From NCBI RefSeq assembly GCF_014218705.1, contig NZ_JABBJF010000029.1, positions 1 to 58,239 of the forward strand: DNA of 58,239 nt. Reading direction: 5' to 3'. The stretch comes from Kluyvera sichuanensis. GTDB taxonomy: Bacteria; Pseudomonadota; Gammaproteobacteria; Enterobacterales; Enterobacteriaceae. Shown here piece after piece: positions 12,973 through 22,332 of the stretch. Each line of letters begins with the position of its first letter. Position 1 is the first letter of the stretch. A program made the translations under genes and the position numbers. The notes beneath the pieces were generated by a model, which was given only the letters and a program-made list of their open reading frames with translations, searched no databases and was not told the origin of the DNA.

Positions 12973-13938
12973 ATGACAAAGTTTGCTTTAGTGGGTGATG
13001 TTGGGGGCACCAATGCGCGTCTGGCATTGTGCGATTTAGCCAGCGGTGAAATTTCGCAGGCGAAAACCTATTCCGGCCTGGATTATCCAAGCCTGGAAGC
13101 CGTTGTCCGCGTCTATCTCGACGAGCATAACGTGTCGGTCGAAGACGGCTGTATCGCGATTGCCTGCCCGATTACCGGTGACTGGGTGGCGATGACCAAC
13201 CACACCTGGCAGTTCTCCATTGCGGAAATGAAGAAAAACCTCGGTTTCTCGCATCTGGAAATTATCAACGACTTCACCGCGGTCTCCATGGCGATTCCGA
13301 TGCTGAAAAAAGAACATCTGATCCAGTTCGGCGGCACCGAGCCGGTTGAAGGCAAACCGATCGCCGTTTACGGCGCGGGCACCGGCCTTGGCGTGGCGCA
13401 TCTGGTTCACGTCGACAAGCGCTGGGTCAGCCTGCCGGGCGAAGGCGGCCACGTTGACTTCGCGCCGAACAGCGAAGAAGAGGGGATTATCCTTGAAGTG
13501 CTGCGCGAAGAAATTGGCCACGTTTCCGCCGAGCGCGTGCTCTCCGGCCCTGGCCTTATCAACCTCTATCGGGCCATTGTGAAGTCCGACAACCGCGTGC
13601 CGGAAAACTACAAGCCGAAGGATATTACCGAACGCGCGCTGGCTGATACCTGCACCGACTGCCGCCGCGCGCTGTCACTGTTCTGCGTCATCATGGGCCG
13701 CTTTGGCGGCGACCTGGCGTTAACCCTGGGCACCTTTGGCGGCGTCTATATCGCTGGTGGCATCGTGCCGCGCTTCCTCGAGTTCTTCAAAGCCTCCGGC
13801 TTCCGCGGCGGGTTTGAAGATAAGGGCCGCTTTAAAGATTACGTTCACCCAATCCCGGTCTACCTGATTGTCCACGACAATCCGGGGCTGCTGGGTTCCG
13901 GTGCGCACCTGCGTCAAACGCTGGGCCAGGTACTGTAA
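12973..13938 (+). CDS. glk: Glucokinase Glk
   Basis: Cytoplasmic ATP-dependent glucokinase, 321 residues as in E. coli, that phosphorylates free internal glucose to glucose-6-phosphate. The phosphate motif GDVGGTNAR is at residues 8-16, the glucose-binding INDFTAVS segment near 98-105, and GAGTGLGVA and PGEGGH follow in family order. It begins 246 bases from yfeO, divergent, and is followed by a terminator shared with mesD. Confidence 0.97.
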   Translation: MTKFALVGDVGGTNARLALCDLASGEISQAKTYSGLDYPSLEAVVRVYLDEHNVSVEDGCIAIACPITGDWVAMTNHTWQFSIAEMKKNLGFSHLEIINDFTAVSMAIPMLKKEHLIQFGGTEPVEGKPIAVYGAGTGLGVAHLVHVDKRWVSLPGEGGHVDFAPNSEEEGIILEVLREEIGHVSAERVLSGPGLINLYRAIVKSDNRVPENYKPKDITERALADTCTDCRRALSLFCVIMGRFGGDLALTLGTFGGVYIAGGIVPRFLEFFKASGFRGGFEDKGRFKDYVHPIPVYLIVHDNPGLLGSGAHLRQTLGQVL

Positions 13939-13956
13939 TCCCCGGCCCTATAAGAC

Positions 13957-13985
13957 CAAAAACCGCGTTAATCGCGGTTTTTTTA
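13957..13985. terminator. Bidirectional terminator between glk and mesD
   Basis: Stem AAAACCGCG / CGCGGTTTT with a TTAAT loop, a T-run on the plus strand and the complementary T-run on the minus strand. It ends four bases before the mesD stop codon. Confidence 0.88.
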
Positions 13986-13988
13986 TTT

Positions 13989-15035
13989 CTATGCCAGAGG
14001 CGGTTTTCGGCCCAGAATCTCTTTACGGATGATCTCGGCCCCCGCGTTCAATGCCTTGAGCTTGCCACGTGCTACCTGGCGAGGCAGTGGCGCCATGCCG
14101 CAGTTGGTTGACGGGTAGAGGTTCTCTGCATCGACAAACTGCAGGGCTTTTCGCAGCGTGTTGGCTACTTCTTCAGGCGTTTCAATCGCATGGTTTGCCA
14201 CGTCAATGGCCCCAACCATTACCTTTTTACCGCGAATCAGCTCCAGCAGATCCATCGGTACGCGAGAGTTATGGCACTCCAGCGAGATAATATCGATATT
14301 CGACGACTGCAGTTTCGGGAACGCTTCTTCGTACTGACGCCACTCTGAACCCAGCGTCTTTTTCCAGTCGGTGTTGGCTTTAATGCCGTAGCCGTAGCAG
14401 ATATGTACCGCAGTTTCGCATTTCAGCCCTTCAACGGCGCGCTCTAAGGCGGCGATGCCCCAGTCGTTGACCTCATCAAAGAAGACGTTAAACGCCGGTT
14501 CATCGAACTGAATGATATCCACACCAGCGGCTTCTAATTCACGGGCTTCCTGGTTAAGGATTTTGGCAAATTCCCACGCCAGCTTTTCGCGGCTTTTATA
14601 GTGGTTGTCGTACAGCGTATCAATCATGGTCATTGGCCCCGGCAGCGCCCACTTGATAGGCTGCTTAGTGAGCTGACGCAGGTAGCGTGCGTCTTCAACA
14701 AAGACCGGTTTCTGACGCGCCACTTCACCCACCACCGTCGGTACGCTGGCATCGTAGCGATTACGAATTTTCACGATCTCGCGTTTTTCAAAATCGACGC
14801 CGCTCAGGTGCTCAATAAAGGTAGTAACGAAGTGCTGGCGGGTCTGCTCGCCGTCGCTGACGATATCGATACCGGCCAGCAGCTGTTCCTGCAGGGAAAG
14901 ACGCAGCGCATCCTTCTTCCCTTCAATTAACTCGTCGTTCTGCAGTTTCCACGGAGACCATAGCGTCTCGGGCTGCGCCAGCCAAGAAGGTTTTGGCAGG
15001 CTGCCGGCGGTGGAGGTAGGGAGCAATGTTTTCAT
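13989..15035 (-). CDS. mesD: Core methionine synthase, MesD type (MetE C-terminal domain family)
   Basis: A 348-residue protein equal to the catalytic half of MetE without its N-terminal folate-binding half. Zinc/homocysteine ligands of the family are visible: H-x-C in VHICYGYG, the glutamate in SLECHNSR and the cysteine in TNCGMAPL. The start ATG at 15035 gives MKTLLPTSTAGSLPKPSWL; a longer frame from 15086 overlaps mesX and is less likely. It lies 26 bases downstream of a DUF1852 gene. MesD proteins are known to make methionine from homocysteine without cobalamin or folate and need the DUF1852 partner MesX and oxygen. Assignment to MesD rather than another short MetE homologue rests on that partner. 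The gene pair is absent from E. coli at this location. Confidence 0.85.
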   Translation of the reverse strand: MKTLLPTSTAGSLPKPSWLAQPETLWSPWKLQNDELIEGKKDALRLSLQEQLLAGIDIVSDGEQTRQHFVTTFIEHLSGVDFEKREIVKIRNRYDASVPTVVGEVARQKPVFVEDARYLRQLTKQPIKWALPGPMTMIDTLYDNHYKSREKLAWEFAKILNQEARELEAAGVDIIQFDEPAFNVFFDEVNDWGIAALERAVEGLKCETAVHICYGYGIKANTDWKKTLGSEWRQYEEAFPKLQSSNIDIISLECHNSRVPMDLLELIRGKKVMVGAIDVANHAIETPEEVANTLRKALQFVDAENLYPSTNCGMAPLPRQVARGKLKALNAGAEIIRKEILGRKPPLA

Positions 15036-15061
15036 AGTCGATAACCTGGTTTTTTCGTTAA

Positions 15062-16045
15062 TCAAAGAGCGTAGCTTGCGGACCATTGCTCAAGAATGTT
15101 CTGGTAAGGCTTAATAAAGTGCTCTTCGGTAAATTTGCCCTGCTCAATCGCTAACCGGCTACGCTCTTCGCGGTCGTAAACAATTTTGGTTAATGAGTGA
15201 TCCTGCTGGTTCAGATCTGGCTGATAGCACAGGCCTGCCGCTGAGTTGGCATTGTAAATTTCCGGGCGATAAATCTTCTGGAACGTCTCCATGGTGCTGA
15301 TGGTGCTGATAAGCTCCAGGCTGGTGTAATCCGCCAGCAGGTCACCGGAGAAGAAGAAGGCCAGCGGTGCGACGCTGTTTTTCGGCATGAAATAGCGCAC
15401 CTTCAGGCCCATCTTGCCGAAGTACTGCTCGGTCAGCGACGCGCTGCTCGGCTGATATTCAATCCCCAGCACCGGATGTTCGTTACCGGTACGGCGGTAG
15501 ATGTCTTTGCTGGACACGCTCAGGCAGATGACCGGCGCTTTTTTAAAGTTCGCTTTGTACTCTGCGGAGTGGGCAAACAGCTTAAAGATATTGCCGTGCA
15601 GGTCGCCGAAGGTATCCGGGATGTTAAATTCTGTACGGTTTTTATTATGTTCTAACAGCAGCACGCTGAAGTCATAATCCCGCACGTAGGACGAGAAGTT
15701 ATTGCCGACAATCCCTTCGATACGCTCGTTGGTCTGCTTATCAACAATATGCGTTTTCAAAATTTCGATGGCCGGGAAGGCGTTTGTTTTCCCGTCCGCA
15801 TCGATATTCATTTCGACGGAAATAATTTCCAGCTCAACGGCATAGCGATCGCCTTTCGGGTTATCCCAATGCGCTAAGGTATTGAAGCGGTTATCAATCA
15901 TCTTCAGCGTATTGCGCAGGTTCTCCTGACGATTTTCCCCACGCGCCAGGTTCGCGAAGTTGGTGGTAATACGCGTATTTTCCGCCGGGTTATAGTTCTC
16001 GTCGAAACGGCTGCTTTTAATCGTAAAGGTAAAGTCTTTGTTCAT
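15062..16045 (-). CDS. mesX: MesX, DUF1852 partner of the MesD methionine synthase
   Basis: A 327-residue soluble protein of family DUF1852, starting MNKDFTFTIKSSRFDENYNP; an ATG four codons upstream is an alternative start. It has no signal peptide or membrane segment. It is the first gene of a two-gene operon with mesD. In other bacteria the MesD enzyme works only with MesX, which is thought to help supply the methyl group, whose source is unsettled. The 263 bases upstream, to the divergent VOC gene, hold a CCAGAG/CTCTGG hairpin but no clear MetJ box (tandem AGACGTCT). Confidence 0.85.
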   Translation of the reverse strand: MNKDFTFTIKSSRFDENYNPAENTRITTNFANLARGENRQENLRNTLKMIDNRFNTLAHWDNPKGDRYAVELEIISVEMNIDADGKTNAFPAIEILKTHIVDKQTNERIEGIVGNNFSSYVRDYDFSVLLLEHNKNRTEFNIPDTFGDLHGNIFKLFAHSAEYKANFKKAPVICLSVSSKDIYRRTGNEHPVLGIEYQPSSASLTEQYFGKMGLKVRYFMPKNSVAPLAFFFSGDLLADYTSLELISTISTMETFQKIYRPEIYNANSAAGLCYQPDLNQQDHSLTKIVYDREERSRLAIEQGKFTEEHFIKPYQNILEQWSASYAL

Positions 16046-16308
16046 CGCGTCTTGCATCCCGAGTGCTGAAATGAAAATTAAAATCACGTCCTGGTACCCA
16101 GAGTTTGTGCTCTGGTTTGCTCATTCAGCAGTCTTAATGTTGCCGATAAGTTAATGTTGATAATTTATGCCAGAGGCGGTGGAAGAGGGAAAGCGACTTA
16201 ATTTCATTGCAACATGAGAGAAGTTCATAGTGCTGAAGCAGGGGATGCTGAGAAGGTGAATAAAATTCATTTATGATAAAAGGGTAACGACACTCTGATG
16301 GAGCAAAA

Positions 16309-16704
16309 ATGAGAACGCAGAAACGATGCATGGGGCACGTGGCTATTGTGGTCGATGATTACGACCGCGCCATTGAGTACTACACCGACAAACTGGGCTT
16401 TACGCTGGTTGAAGATACGCCGCAGCCGGGAAAACGGTGGGTGGTGGTCTCGCCAAACCCGGAAAGCGACTGTAATTTGCTGCTGGCGCGTGCCTCGAAC
16501 GAGCGGCAGGAGAGCTTTATCGGTAACCAGTGCGGTGGGCGGGTGTTTCTGTTCCTGCAAACCGATGATTTCTGGCGTGATTACCACGCCATGAAGGCGA
16601 AAGGTGTCACGTTCTGCGAGGAACCGCGAGAAGAAGAATACGGCACGGTGGTTGTCTTCGAAGACCTCTACGGTAACCGCTGGGATCTTTATCAGAACAA
16701 GTAA
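16309..16704 (+). CDS. VOC-family (glyoxalase/bleomycin-resistance fold) protein
   Basis: A 131-residue single-domain VOC protein. The typical start GHVAIVVDDYDRAIEYYTDKLGF and the C-terminal FEDLYGNRWDLYQ segment, with its metal-ligand glutamate region, are visible. Such proteins bind a divalent metal and act as lyases, dioxygenases or binding proteins; the substrate is unknown here. It is divergent from mesX. No neighbour suggests a pathway. Confidence 0.85.
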   Translation: MRTQKRCMGHVAIVVDDYDRAIEYYTDKLGFTLVEDTPQPGKRWVVVSPNPESDCNLLLARASNERQESFIGNQCGGRVFLFLQTDDFWRDYHAMKAKGVTFCEEPREEEYGTVVVFEDLYGNRWDLYQNK

Positions 16705-16763
16705 CCCTGGCCTTTTGGGTATAATACGCGTTTGATACGTTAAATAACCTTGTACTGACGACG

Positions 16764-17108
16764 ATGAATCTCAATCGCTTTTGTTATTTACTGCTGGTGC
16801 TGGTGGCTATTGCCAGCATTTTTACCCCCTATCCGGTTGTGGCGTGGTTCCTGCTGGCTAATGTTCTGACGCTGGTGATTTACGGTGCCGATAAACTGGC
16901 GGCTCGTCAGGGCTGGCGTAGAGTGCCGGAGGCCACGCTGCTAACGTTTGGCGTGGTGGGCGGTTGGCCTGGCGCGCTGGTGGGGCAGCAGGTTTTTCGC
17001 CATAAAACGCAAAAACAGCCGTTTAAAACCTATTTTATTATCAGTGTGATAGTGAACATCGCGGCGATGATCGCGGTGTATCTGCTGCTGAATAAGGGAG
17101 GGGTATGA
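16764..17108 (+). CDS. DUF1294 small membrane protein
   Basis: 114 residues with three or four hydrophobic segments and the DUF1294 signature YGADKLAARQGWRRVPE.TLL..GVVGGWPGAL, then a basic FRHKTQKQPFK loop before the last helix. It is an inner-membrane protein of unknown role. Its stop overlaps the next start by four bases (ATGA), so the two are translationally coupled. Confidence 0.85.
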   Translation: MNLNRFCYLLLVLVAIASIFTPYPVVAWFLLANVLTLVIYGADKLAARQGWRRVPEATLLTFGVVGGWPGALVGQQVFRHKTQKQPFKTYFIISVIVNIAAMIAVYLLLNKGGV

Positions 17109-17632
17109 ACCTCTATCTCATTGACCAGAAGGGCGGTTTAACGCTGCAGCAAGGCGTCAGCGTTGTGGTTGAGTTCGATAACGGCAAGACGCTTGAACTG
17201 GCAGAAAGCCAGCAGCCGTTACCGGCGGAAATTCCAGATGGTATCCATATCTGGGGCGGGCGGATGCCCTCTGCCTCCTCGACGGAGACCGCGTTTTCAA
17301 CGCTGAACGTCATGCCGGTGGCATCGAATGGCGTGATTATCTCCCCGCATCATGAAAATAATTCCACTTCGGGCGTCGGTATTGTGCTGTTTATTGCCGG
17401 CGCTGATGGTGCCCTGCACCAGGTGAAAGAGAACAAGCTACTGATCGCACTTAACAACGGCAAAACGGTGGAAGTCATGGCTGACTATGCCAACAAAGGC
17501 CTGCTTATCTGGGGTGGGCGCGAACCGATTGCCGGGCTGCCGCTGGAAGAGGCTCGAAAACGAACCGAAAGCCTGGGGCTCTTCCCGCTAGCCAGCAATG
17601 TTGTTCATCTCTTTCCCTATCAATTGGCATAG
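17105..17632 (+). CDS. Unknown protein with internal duplication
   Basis: A 175-residue protein I do not recognise. It holds two copies of one unit: a strand KTLELAE or KTVEVMA, then the motif IHIWGGR or LLIWGGR, then LNVMPVASNGVIISP or LGLFPLASNVVHLFP. Copy 1 covers about residues 28-80 and copy 2 about 122-172. There is no signal peptide or membrane segment. It overlaps the DUF1294 gene (ATGA), so the two may act together, but nothing in the sequence shows how. Confidence 0.75.
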   Translation: MNLYLIDQKGGLTLQQGVSVVVEFDNGKTLELAESQQPLPAEIPDGIHIWGGRMPSASSTETAFSTLNVMPVASNGVIISPHHENNSTSGVGIVLFIAGADGALHQVKENKLLIALNNGKTVEVMADYANKGLLIWGGREPIAGLPLEEARKRTESLGLFPLASNVVHLFPYQLA

Positions 17633-17649
17633 CGCTTCTGAGGCGAATT

Positions 17650-17681
17650 GCCGGACGGTTGCGTAAACACTTTATCCGGCC
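17650..17681. repeat. REP element
   Basis: GCCGGA ... TCCGGC arms around GGTTGCGTAAACACTTTA, the classic enterobacterial REP palindrome, placed between two convergent genes. Confidence 0.8.
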
Positions 17682-17694
17682 ATCGCTCATGACA

Positions 17695-18216
17695 TCATGA
17701 ATTAGCGTCGCTATCGGCATGTGGTTTATCCGGCGTCGATGTGGCATTTTTTTCACGTAACAGCCGCTGCATCCGGTTGTGCTGCCATTGGGCAATGCGC
17801 TCCCGGAGGACAAAGGTTCTCAGTCCGCGAAAGGCGATAAGTGAACCCCAGATTAGGGTCACTATCAGTGACCAATAGCTGCCAGGCGAGTAAAAGTAGT
17901 TCACCGCCATCAGCCCGGCGCAGACCAGTGTGGCAATGGTCAAAGTGCGGTAGAAGCGTGTCTCCTCTTGTACGCGCTGTCTGGCATCGTGGATTCGCGT
18001 ATCCAGCGCCTCACTTGCCGCCTCCGTCTCTTCCGAAAGCGCCGAGACCGTAACGTTAAATACCGAGGCCAATGCGCTGATGGTTTCCAGCCCCGGCGTG
18101 TGCCCATTTTCAATGCGCTGTATCGTTCTCACCGACAGAGAGGCCAGCTGCGCCAACTGCTCCTGTGACCATGCATTTTTGAGCCGGTAGGCTTTAATTT
18201 TTTCACTCGTACTCAT
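17695..18216 (-). CDS. XRE-family regulator with C-terminal membrane segments
   Basis: From the ATG at 18216 the protein has 173 residues. Residues 1-60 are a lambda-repressor-type helix-turn-helix (SQEQLAQLASLSVRTIQRIE, then NGHTPGLETISALASVF). Residues about 90-145 hold two hydrophobic helices (TLTIATLVCAGLMAVNYFY and SLIVTLIWGSLIAFRGL), a 2TM-type domain. The tail is polar. This layout suggests a membrane-anchored transcription regulator, which is inference. Target and signal are unknown. A longer frame from 18315 would add a cysteine-rich stretch without support. Confidence 0.82.
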   Translation of the reverse strand: MSTSEKIKAYRLKNAWSQEQLAQLASLSVRTIQRIENGHTPGLETISALASVFNVTVSALSEETEAASEALDTRIHDARQRVQEETRFYRTLTIATLVCAGLMAVNYFYSPGSYWSLIVTLIWGSLIAFRGLRTFVLRERIAQWQHNRMQRLLREKNATSTPDKPHADSDANS

Positions 18217-18430
18217 TGCTGTTGCCTCGTAGATATGGGATAGGAACAGTCTTGCACATCTTTTCTCATAGCGGCACGACAGGCAGGCGACACCAACCTG
18301 ACAGGAGCCCGACACCTCATTTAGGGTAGTTTTTTAAACCCATGAGGCACAGGTAAAATTCGCTATACCGTCCAGGATAACGGATGATAAAAGCATTAAC
18401 GTACAGAGATAATTAAAAAGGGATAGTGCT

Positions 18431-18736
18431 GTGTTGAAAAAGTTGGTCACCGGGCAACTGAGTTTGCCAATGACGTTTTGGGGATGGGGATTTTGTGGCG
18501 GGCTGGTTTTGGGCCTGATTGGCCTTGCGGGCATTCATACCACCCATGCCGCGCTGGTTCCGTTGTCTTACCTTTTAAAAATCGTTCTGTTTTGTGCCGT
18601 ACTGTCCGGCGTGACGTTTATTCTGCGTAGAAAAATAACGGTGTTCGGGAGCCTGGCTTTTCTGGTGCTTCTGGCTCAGGTCATCCTCAACATCATCATG
18701 TTTATCGGACTCTATTCATTATTATTTATCTGGTAG
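18431..18736 (+). CDS. Small membrane protein, unknown
   Basis: 101 residues, starting at GTG (18431) with an AAGGGA ribosome site about eight bases upstream. Three or four hydrophobic helices fill nearly the whole length, with a basic RRK loop near residue 66. I do not recognise the family. It is divergent from the XRE/membrane regulator across 214 bases and could be its target, which is a guess from position only. Confidence 0.6.
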   Translation: MLKKLVTGQLSLPMTFWGWGFCGGLVLGLIGLAGIHTTHAALVPLSYLLKIVLFCAVLSGVTFILRRKITVFGSLAFLVLLAQVILNIIMFIGLYSLLFIW

Positions 18737-18885
18737 CGCCATTCTCGTTTTCGTCGACGTCTCGCTTTATATCGCTAAGGGTAAACTGCTCGGCGTTGAT
18801 ACCATTATTTACGTCAGCCGGATAAGGAGGCATGCGCGTGTGCGGGAGGCTTAAAGGCGAGAAAGTGACCTGGGAGAAACCGCTA

Positions 18886-19455
18886 CTATGCTGCCTTTAC
18901 AAGCTGTAGCTGAGGATAGCGTTCCAGCCATCTTTTTATCGCAACCCGCTCTCTGAAAACGGCGAGCTTATCCCGCTCAAACGGGGGCGTCGGCCTGAGA
19001 CGGAGTCCAAAGAGGTCGTGAAGCCCATAAGGGGCGATACTCTCAATAAGACCTGAAGATGCGATTCTGACGGCCACCGCCGTCGCGGTTTCGGGCCAGA
19101 AGCTCAGCGCATGCTCCGTTGAGTCATAGGGGGAGTTGCCGTTATGGTGATGCATTCTGGCCTGATTCTTCACTGACCAGTCAAATGCTGATGTCAGTTG
19201 CCGAAGCTTTTCTTCCAGGCGTCGATCCTCATCCGGGCTGCACTGATTTTCATCGAAGAATACCACATCCACATCGCCTGCTACGGGGCGTGGGCTAAAC
19301 CCATGAAGGTGATCCCACACTGCTTCCCGCACAAATCCGGCGCCGATCCAGCCGTCCCTGAGCCCTAGGGTTTGCACAGCATGAAGCGCCTGCATTCTGC
19401 CAGGGTCGGCAAGCAAAAGTCTCTGTAAGGTCTCCTGGTAGGGCATCGCTTTCAT
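18886..19455 (-). CDS. Nucleotidyltransferase-like protein (COG3575 type)
   Basis: 189 residues. The segment GWIGAGFVREAVWDHLHGF followed by VAGDVDVVFFD has the GxG...DxD arrangement of the nucleotidyltransferase fold, with candidate metal aspartates in DVDVVF. The C-terminal FGLRLRPTPPFERDKLAVFRERV is typical of the family, known as a stand-alone conserved protein of unknown substrate. It lies alone, convergent with the small membrane protein gene and just downstream of ypdB on the same strand. An alternative start three codons later (MPYQETLQ) is possible. Confidence 0.8.
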   Translation of the reverse strand: MKAMPYQETLQRLLLADPGRMQALHAVQTLGLRDGWIGAGFVREAVWDHLHGFSPRPVAGDVDVVFFDENQCSPDEDRRLEEKLRQLTSAFDWSVKNQARMHHHNGNSPYDSTEHALSFWPETATAVAVRIASSGLIESIAPYGLHDLFGLRLRPTPPFERDKLAVFRERVAIKRWLERYPQLQLVKAA

Positions 19456-19491
19456 CTACAGAATATCCGTTTAATGTCGCCCGTCCCCGAG

Positions 19492-20229
19492 CTAGAGATG
19501 CATGATCTGGCGAAACTCTTTCACCTTGCTGCGGCTCACCGGCACCTGAAACTCCAGGTCGCGCAGGCGCAGAATGTAGGTGTTATTAAACCATGGCTCT
19601 ATCTCGCGAATTTTATTCAGGTTGACGCAAAAGGAGCGGTGGCAGCGGAAAAACTGGCTGGCCGGCAGCCTGGCGCAAAACTCGGTGATGTTCATCGGCA
19701 TCACGTACGACTCGCGGCGGGTATAGACAAACGTCATCTTCTCGTGCGCTTCGGCGTAGTAGATGTCGTTTACCGGCGTCACAATGATGCGTTCGTCTTT
19801 AATCAGGTTGATGGTGTCATTTTCGCGCGGCGCGCTGCTGGCCACGCTGACGCTACCTGCCTGCTGCTGTTGCCAGCTGGCTTCCAGCTTTTGCAGCATG
19901 GTGACGATGCGTGATTCCTGATACGGCTTCAGAATGTAGTCGAATGCTTCCAGCTCAAAGGCTTCCACCGCATGCTCTTTCCATGCGGTGATAAAGACGA
20001 TAAACGGCTTATGGGCAAACTGGCTGATGTTCTGCGCCAGCAGTACGCCGTCCAGAGATGGAATGTTGATGTCGAGGAAAATGGCATCCACTTTGTTGTG
20101 CTGCAAAAATTTCAGCACGTCGAGCCCGTCGTCAAACGTTCCGACAATCTCCATCTGGCTATGCTGCTGAATCAGCCAGGTCAGCTCCTGCTGTGCCAGG
20201 AATTCATCTTCGACAATGATGACTTTCAT
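19492..20229 (-). CDS. ypdB: Response regulator YpdB (LytTR DNA-binding)
   Basis: 245 residues: a CheY-like receiver with the phosphorylation site D53 in FLDINIPSLDG and a switch lysine in FDYILKPY, then a LytTR DNA-binding domain (about 140-245). In E. coli YpdA/YpdB respond to external pyruvate and activate the transporter gene yhjX; a newer naming is PyrS/PyrR. It starts 12 bases after ypdA stops, so the two form one operon. yhjX is not in the window. Confidence 0.95.
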   Translation of the reverse strand: MKVIIVEDEFLAQQELTWLIQQHSQMEIVGTFDDGLDVLKFLQHNKVDAIFLDINIPSLDGVLLAQNISQFAHKPFIVFITAWKEHAVEAFELEAFDYILKPYQESRIVTMLQKLEASWQQQQAGSVSVASSAPRENDTINLIKDERIIVTPVNDIYYAEAHEKMTFVYTRRESYVMPMNITEFCARLPASQFFRCHRSFCVNLNKIREIEPWFNNTYILRLRDLEFQVPVSRSKVKEFRQIMHL

Positions 20230-20241
20230 GTAAACTCCGGG

Positions 20242-21939
20242 TTAGGGCAATAACGTGGCGGCGACCGGCACGGGCGTACGCTGGTTAGGAATATAGAACG
20301 ACATTTCCGTGCCTGGCTCCAGACGGCGAATATGCAACCCTTCGCCGTACAGCAGTTTGACGCGGTGGTGCACGTTGAGCAGGCCTATCTTATTCCCCGG
20401 CATTTCGTTGGCTTCAACCCGCGCAATGACCAGCGGGTCGATACCCGGCCCGGTATCGCGCACGCCAATGCGCACGCGGTTACCAGACTCCGTTACGCTG
20501 ATGGTAACCACGCCTTTCCCCTTGCTGCGCTGAATGCCGTGCACGATGGCGTTTTCCACCAACGGCTGGATCAGTAGGCTAGGGATCAGGCAGTTCACCT
20601 CATCGTCAATATCATAAATGACCGTGAGCTTATCGCCGAAACGCGCCTGTTCGATGGCGATATAGTCTTTAATCTGGTACAGCTCTTTGCGAATATCAAT
20701 CTGCTCATCATCTTTTAATTCAATGTTATAGCGCAGGTAGCGCGAGAGATTGAAAATCAGCTGCCGGGCGGTATCCGGGTTCATGCGAATCGATGAAGAA
20801 ATCGCATTCAGGGCGTTAAACAGGAAATGGGGATTGATCTTACTTTGTAACGCGCGCAGCTCTGCCTTATTTGCCATTTCCCGCAGCTGTTCGGCGCGAG
20901 ACACTTCCAGTTGGGTAGAGATGATTTGCGATAACCCTATCGCCATCTCCTGCAGCGAGGAGGTGATCTGGTGCGCGTGGCAGTAGTAAATTTTTAGCGT
21001 GCCGGTGACGACCCCTTTCTCGGAAAGTGGGATCACCAGCATCGAGTGAATTTCTGGGGTACGATAGGCTTCATCATTGTTTTTAATGATGATTTCGTTG
21101 TTGTTGATCGCCTGTTTGGTGGTGGGGCTGATGGCGTCATCGTTATTGTGGTAGTTATCTTCTCCCACGCCGACGTAGGCCAGTACCCGGTCGGTATTGG
21201 TGATCGCTACCGCATCGGCGTGAATATCCTGACGAATGATGTCGCAAATTTGACGTAGCGTATCGCTGTTTATCTGGCGAAACAGCGGCAGCGTTTTGTT
21301 GGCGATATCCAGCGCCAGCTTGGCCTGGCGCGCGGCGCTGGCCTCTTTTTCCCCCTCAACGCTCTGTACCAGCAGAACGATAAAGCCGATGCAGACGCTG
21401 CCGGCAATCATTGGGATACCTATTTTTGACACGATATCCACGCCCAGTGCGATATTCGGCGCCCAGACGATTACCAGAATCATGGTCAGCGTTTCGCACA
21501 GCATCCCGCCAAGAATACCGATTTTCCAGTGTAGCTCTTTTGGCACCCGGCGGTTAATCAGGCCGGAGAGGATCCCGGCAATAATGCTGGTAATAAAACA
21601 TGGCACCGCGGTGACGCCACCGGCATCAATCAGGTAGCGGTGGATCCCAGCGATAATCCCCACAATACCGCCTACCCAAGGGCCAAACAGGATCCCGCCC
21701 GACATCACTGCGATGATCCGCACGTTCACCAGCGACCCTTCCACCGGCACGCCGGACCAGGTACTGAAGATAGCGAACATCGAGAAAATGACCGTGACCG
21801 CCAGCAGCTCTTTCGGGGTATGCGCTGATTTGTGCAGCAGTTCGCGGAACAGACGGATGCGAATCAGGAAAAAAAGACAGATCAGCATTAATGCGGCCCG
21901 GTCATAGACCGCGAGCAGCATATTGAGTATTTCGTGCAT
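20242..21939 (-). CDS. ypdA: Sensor histidine kinase YpdA (LytS type)
   Basis: Inner-membrane kinase of 565 residues from the ATG at 21939 (E. coli length), with a 5TMR-LytS membrane sensor at the N-terminus, a GAF domain in the middle and a HisKA_7TM/LytS-type kinase module. The phospho-acceptor histidine is in [12 protein letters not shown] near residue 370, and the ATP-binding domain shows DTGPGID and GIGLLNV-like [12 protein letters not shown]. It partners YpdB in the same operon in the pyruvate-sensing system. An upstream extension of 42 codons from 22065 is open but not supported. Confidence 0.95.
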   Translation of the reverse strand: MHEILNMLLAVYDRAALMLICLFFLIRIRLFRELLHKSAHTPKELLAVTVIFSMFAIFSTWSGVPVEGSLVNVRIIAVMSGGILFGPWVGGIVGIIAGIHRYLIDAGGVTAVPCFITSIIAGILSGLINRRVPKELHWKIGILGGMLCETLTMILVIVWAPNIALGVDIVSKIGIPMIAGSVCIGFIVLLVQSVEGEKEASAARQAKLALDIANKTLPLFRQINSDTLRQICDIIRQDIHADAVAITNTDRVLAYVGVGEDNYHNNDDAISPTTKQAINNNEIIIKNNDEAYRTPEIHSMLVIPLSEKGVVTGTLKIYYCHAHQITSSLQEMAIGLSQIISTQLEVSRAEQLREMANKAELRALQSKINPHFLFNALNAISSSIRMNPDTARQLIFNLSRYLRYNIELKDDEQIDIRKELYQIKDYIAIEQARFGDKLTVIYDIDDEVNCLIPSLLIQPLVENAIVHGIQRSKGKGVVTISVTESGNRVRIGVRDTGPGIDPLVIARVEANEMPGNKIGLLNVHHRVKLLYGEGLHIRRLEPGTEMSFYIPNQRTPVPVAATLLP

Positions 21940-22269
21940 GGGGGAGCGCCGAATGTTTTCAGGAAAGCGCTTATGATAAGAAACCCGGCGGCGGATGACC
22001 AGCGGTACGCATGAATAGGGATAAACCCTGTTTTTAAAAGGGGATTGATAGAGAAAACGAATCACCGAGGTGAGATCATAAATTTTCGACCGATCAGTAC
22101 AACTCCAATGAAAATAACTAGATAATATATTGTTATATCTGTGTTTTAATTTTACTGGTTTTGACCACTAGTGATTAATTTCCATTCGTAGGCCTTCCCC
22201 TTTTCGCTGCGGAAATATTTTTTTACCTGCCCCCTCGACAGCGCCAATTTTTTCAGGTTATTTTCTAGT

Positions 22270-22310
22270 CATGCCACATCGGTGGCAGCGTCGCTCGAAC
22301 GGTTCGGGCG
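22270..22310 (+). promoter_or_regulatory. Two consecutive hairpins in the alaC leader
   Basis: TGCCAC-ATCG-GTGGCA (22272-22287) is followed at once by GCTCGAA-CGG-TTCGGGC (22293-22309). Both lie 20-60 bases before the alaC start. Stacked hairpins in a leader can modulate translation or mRNA stability. No leader peptide or known riboswitch was recognised. Confidence 0.4.
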
Positions 22311-22332
22311 CTAACGTAAATCTGAGGAACCT

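Noticed and set aside
16046..16140. Possible MetJ boxes upstream of mesX
   Set aside because: The best octamers (for example AGACTGCT) differ too much from AGACGTCT and are not in a clear tandem pair.
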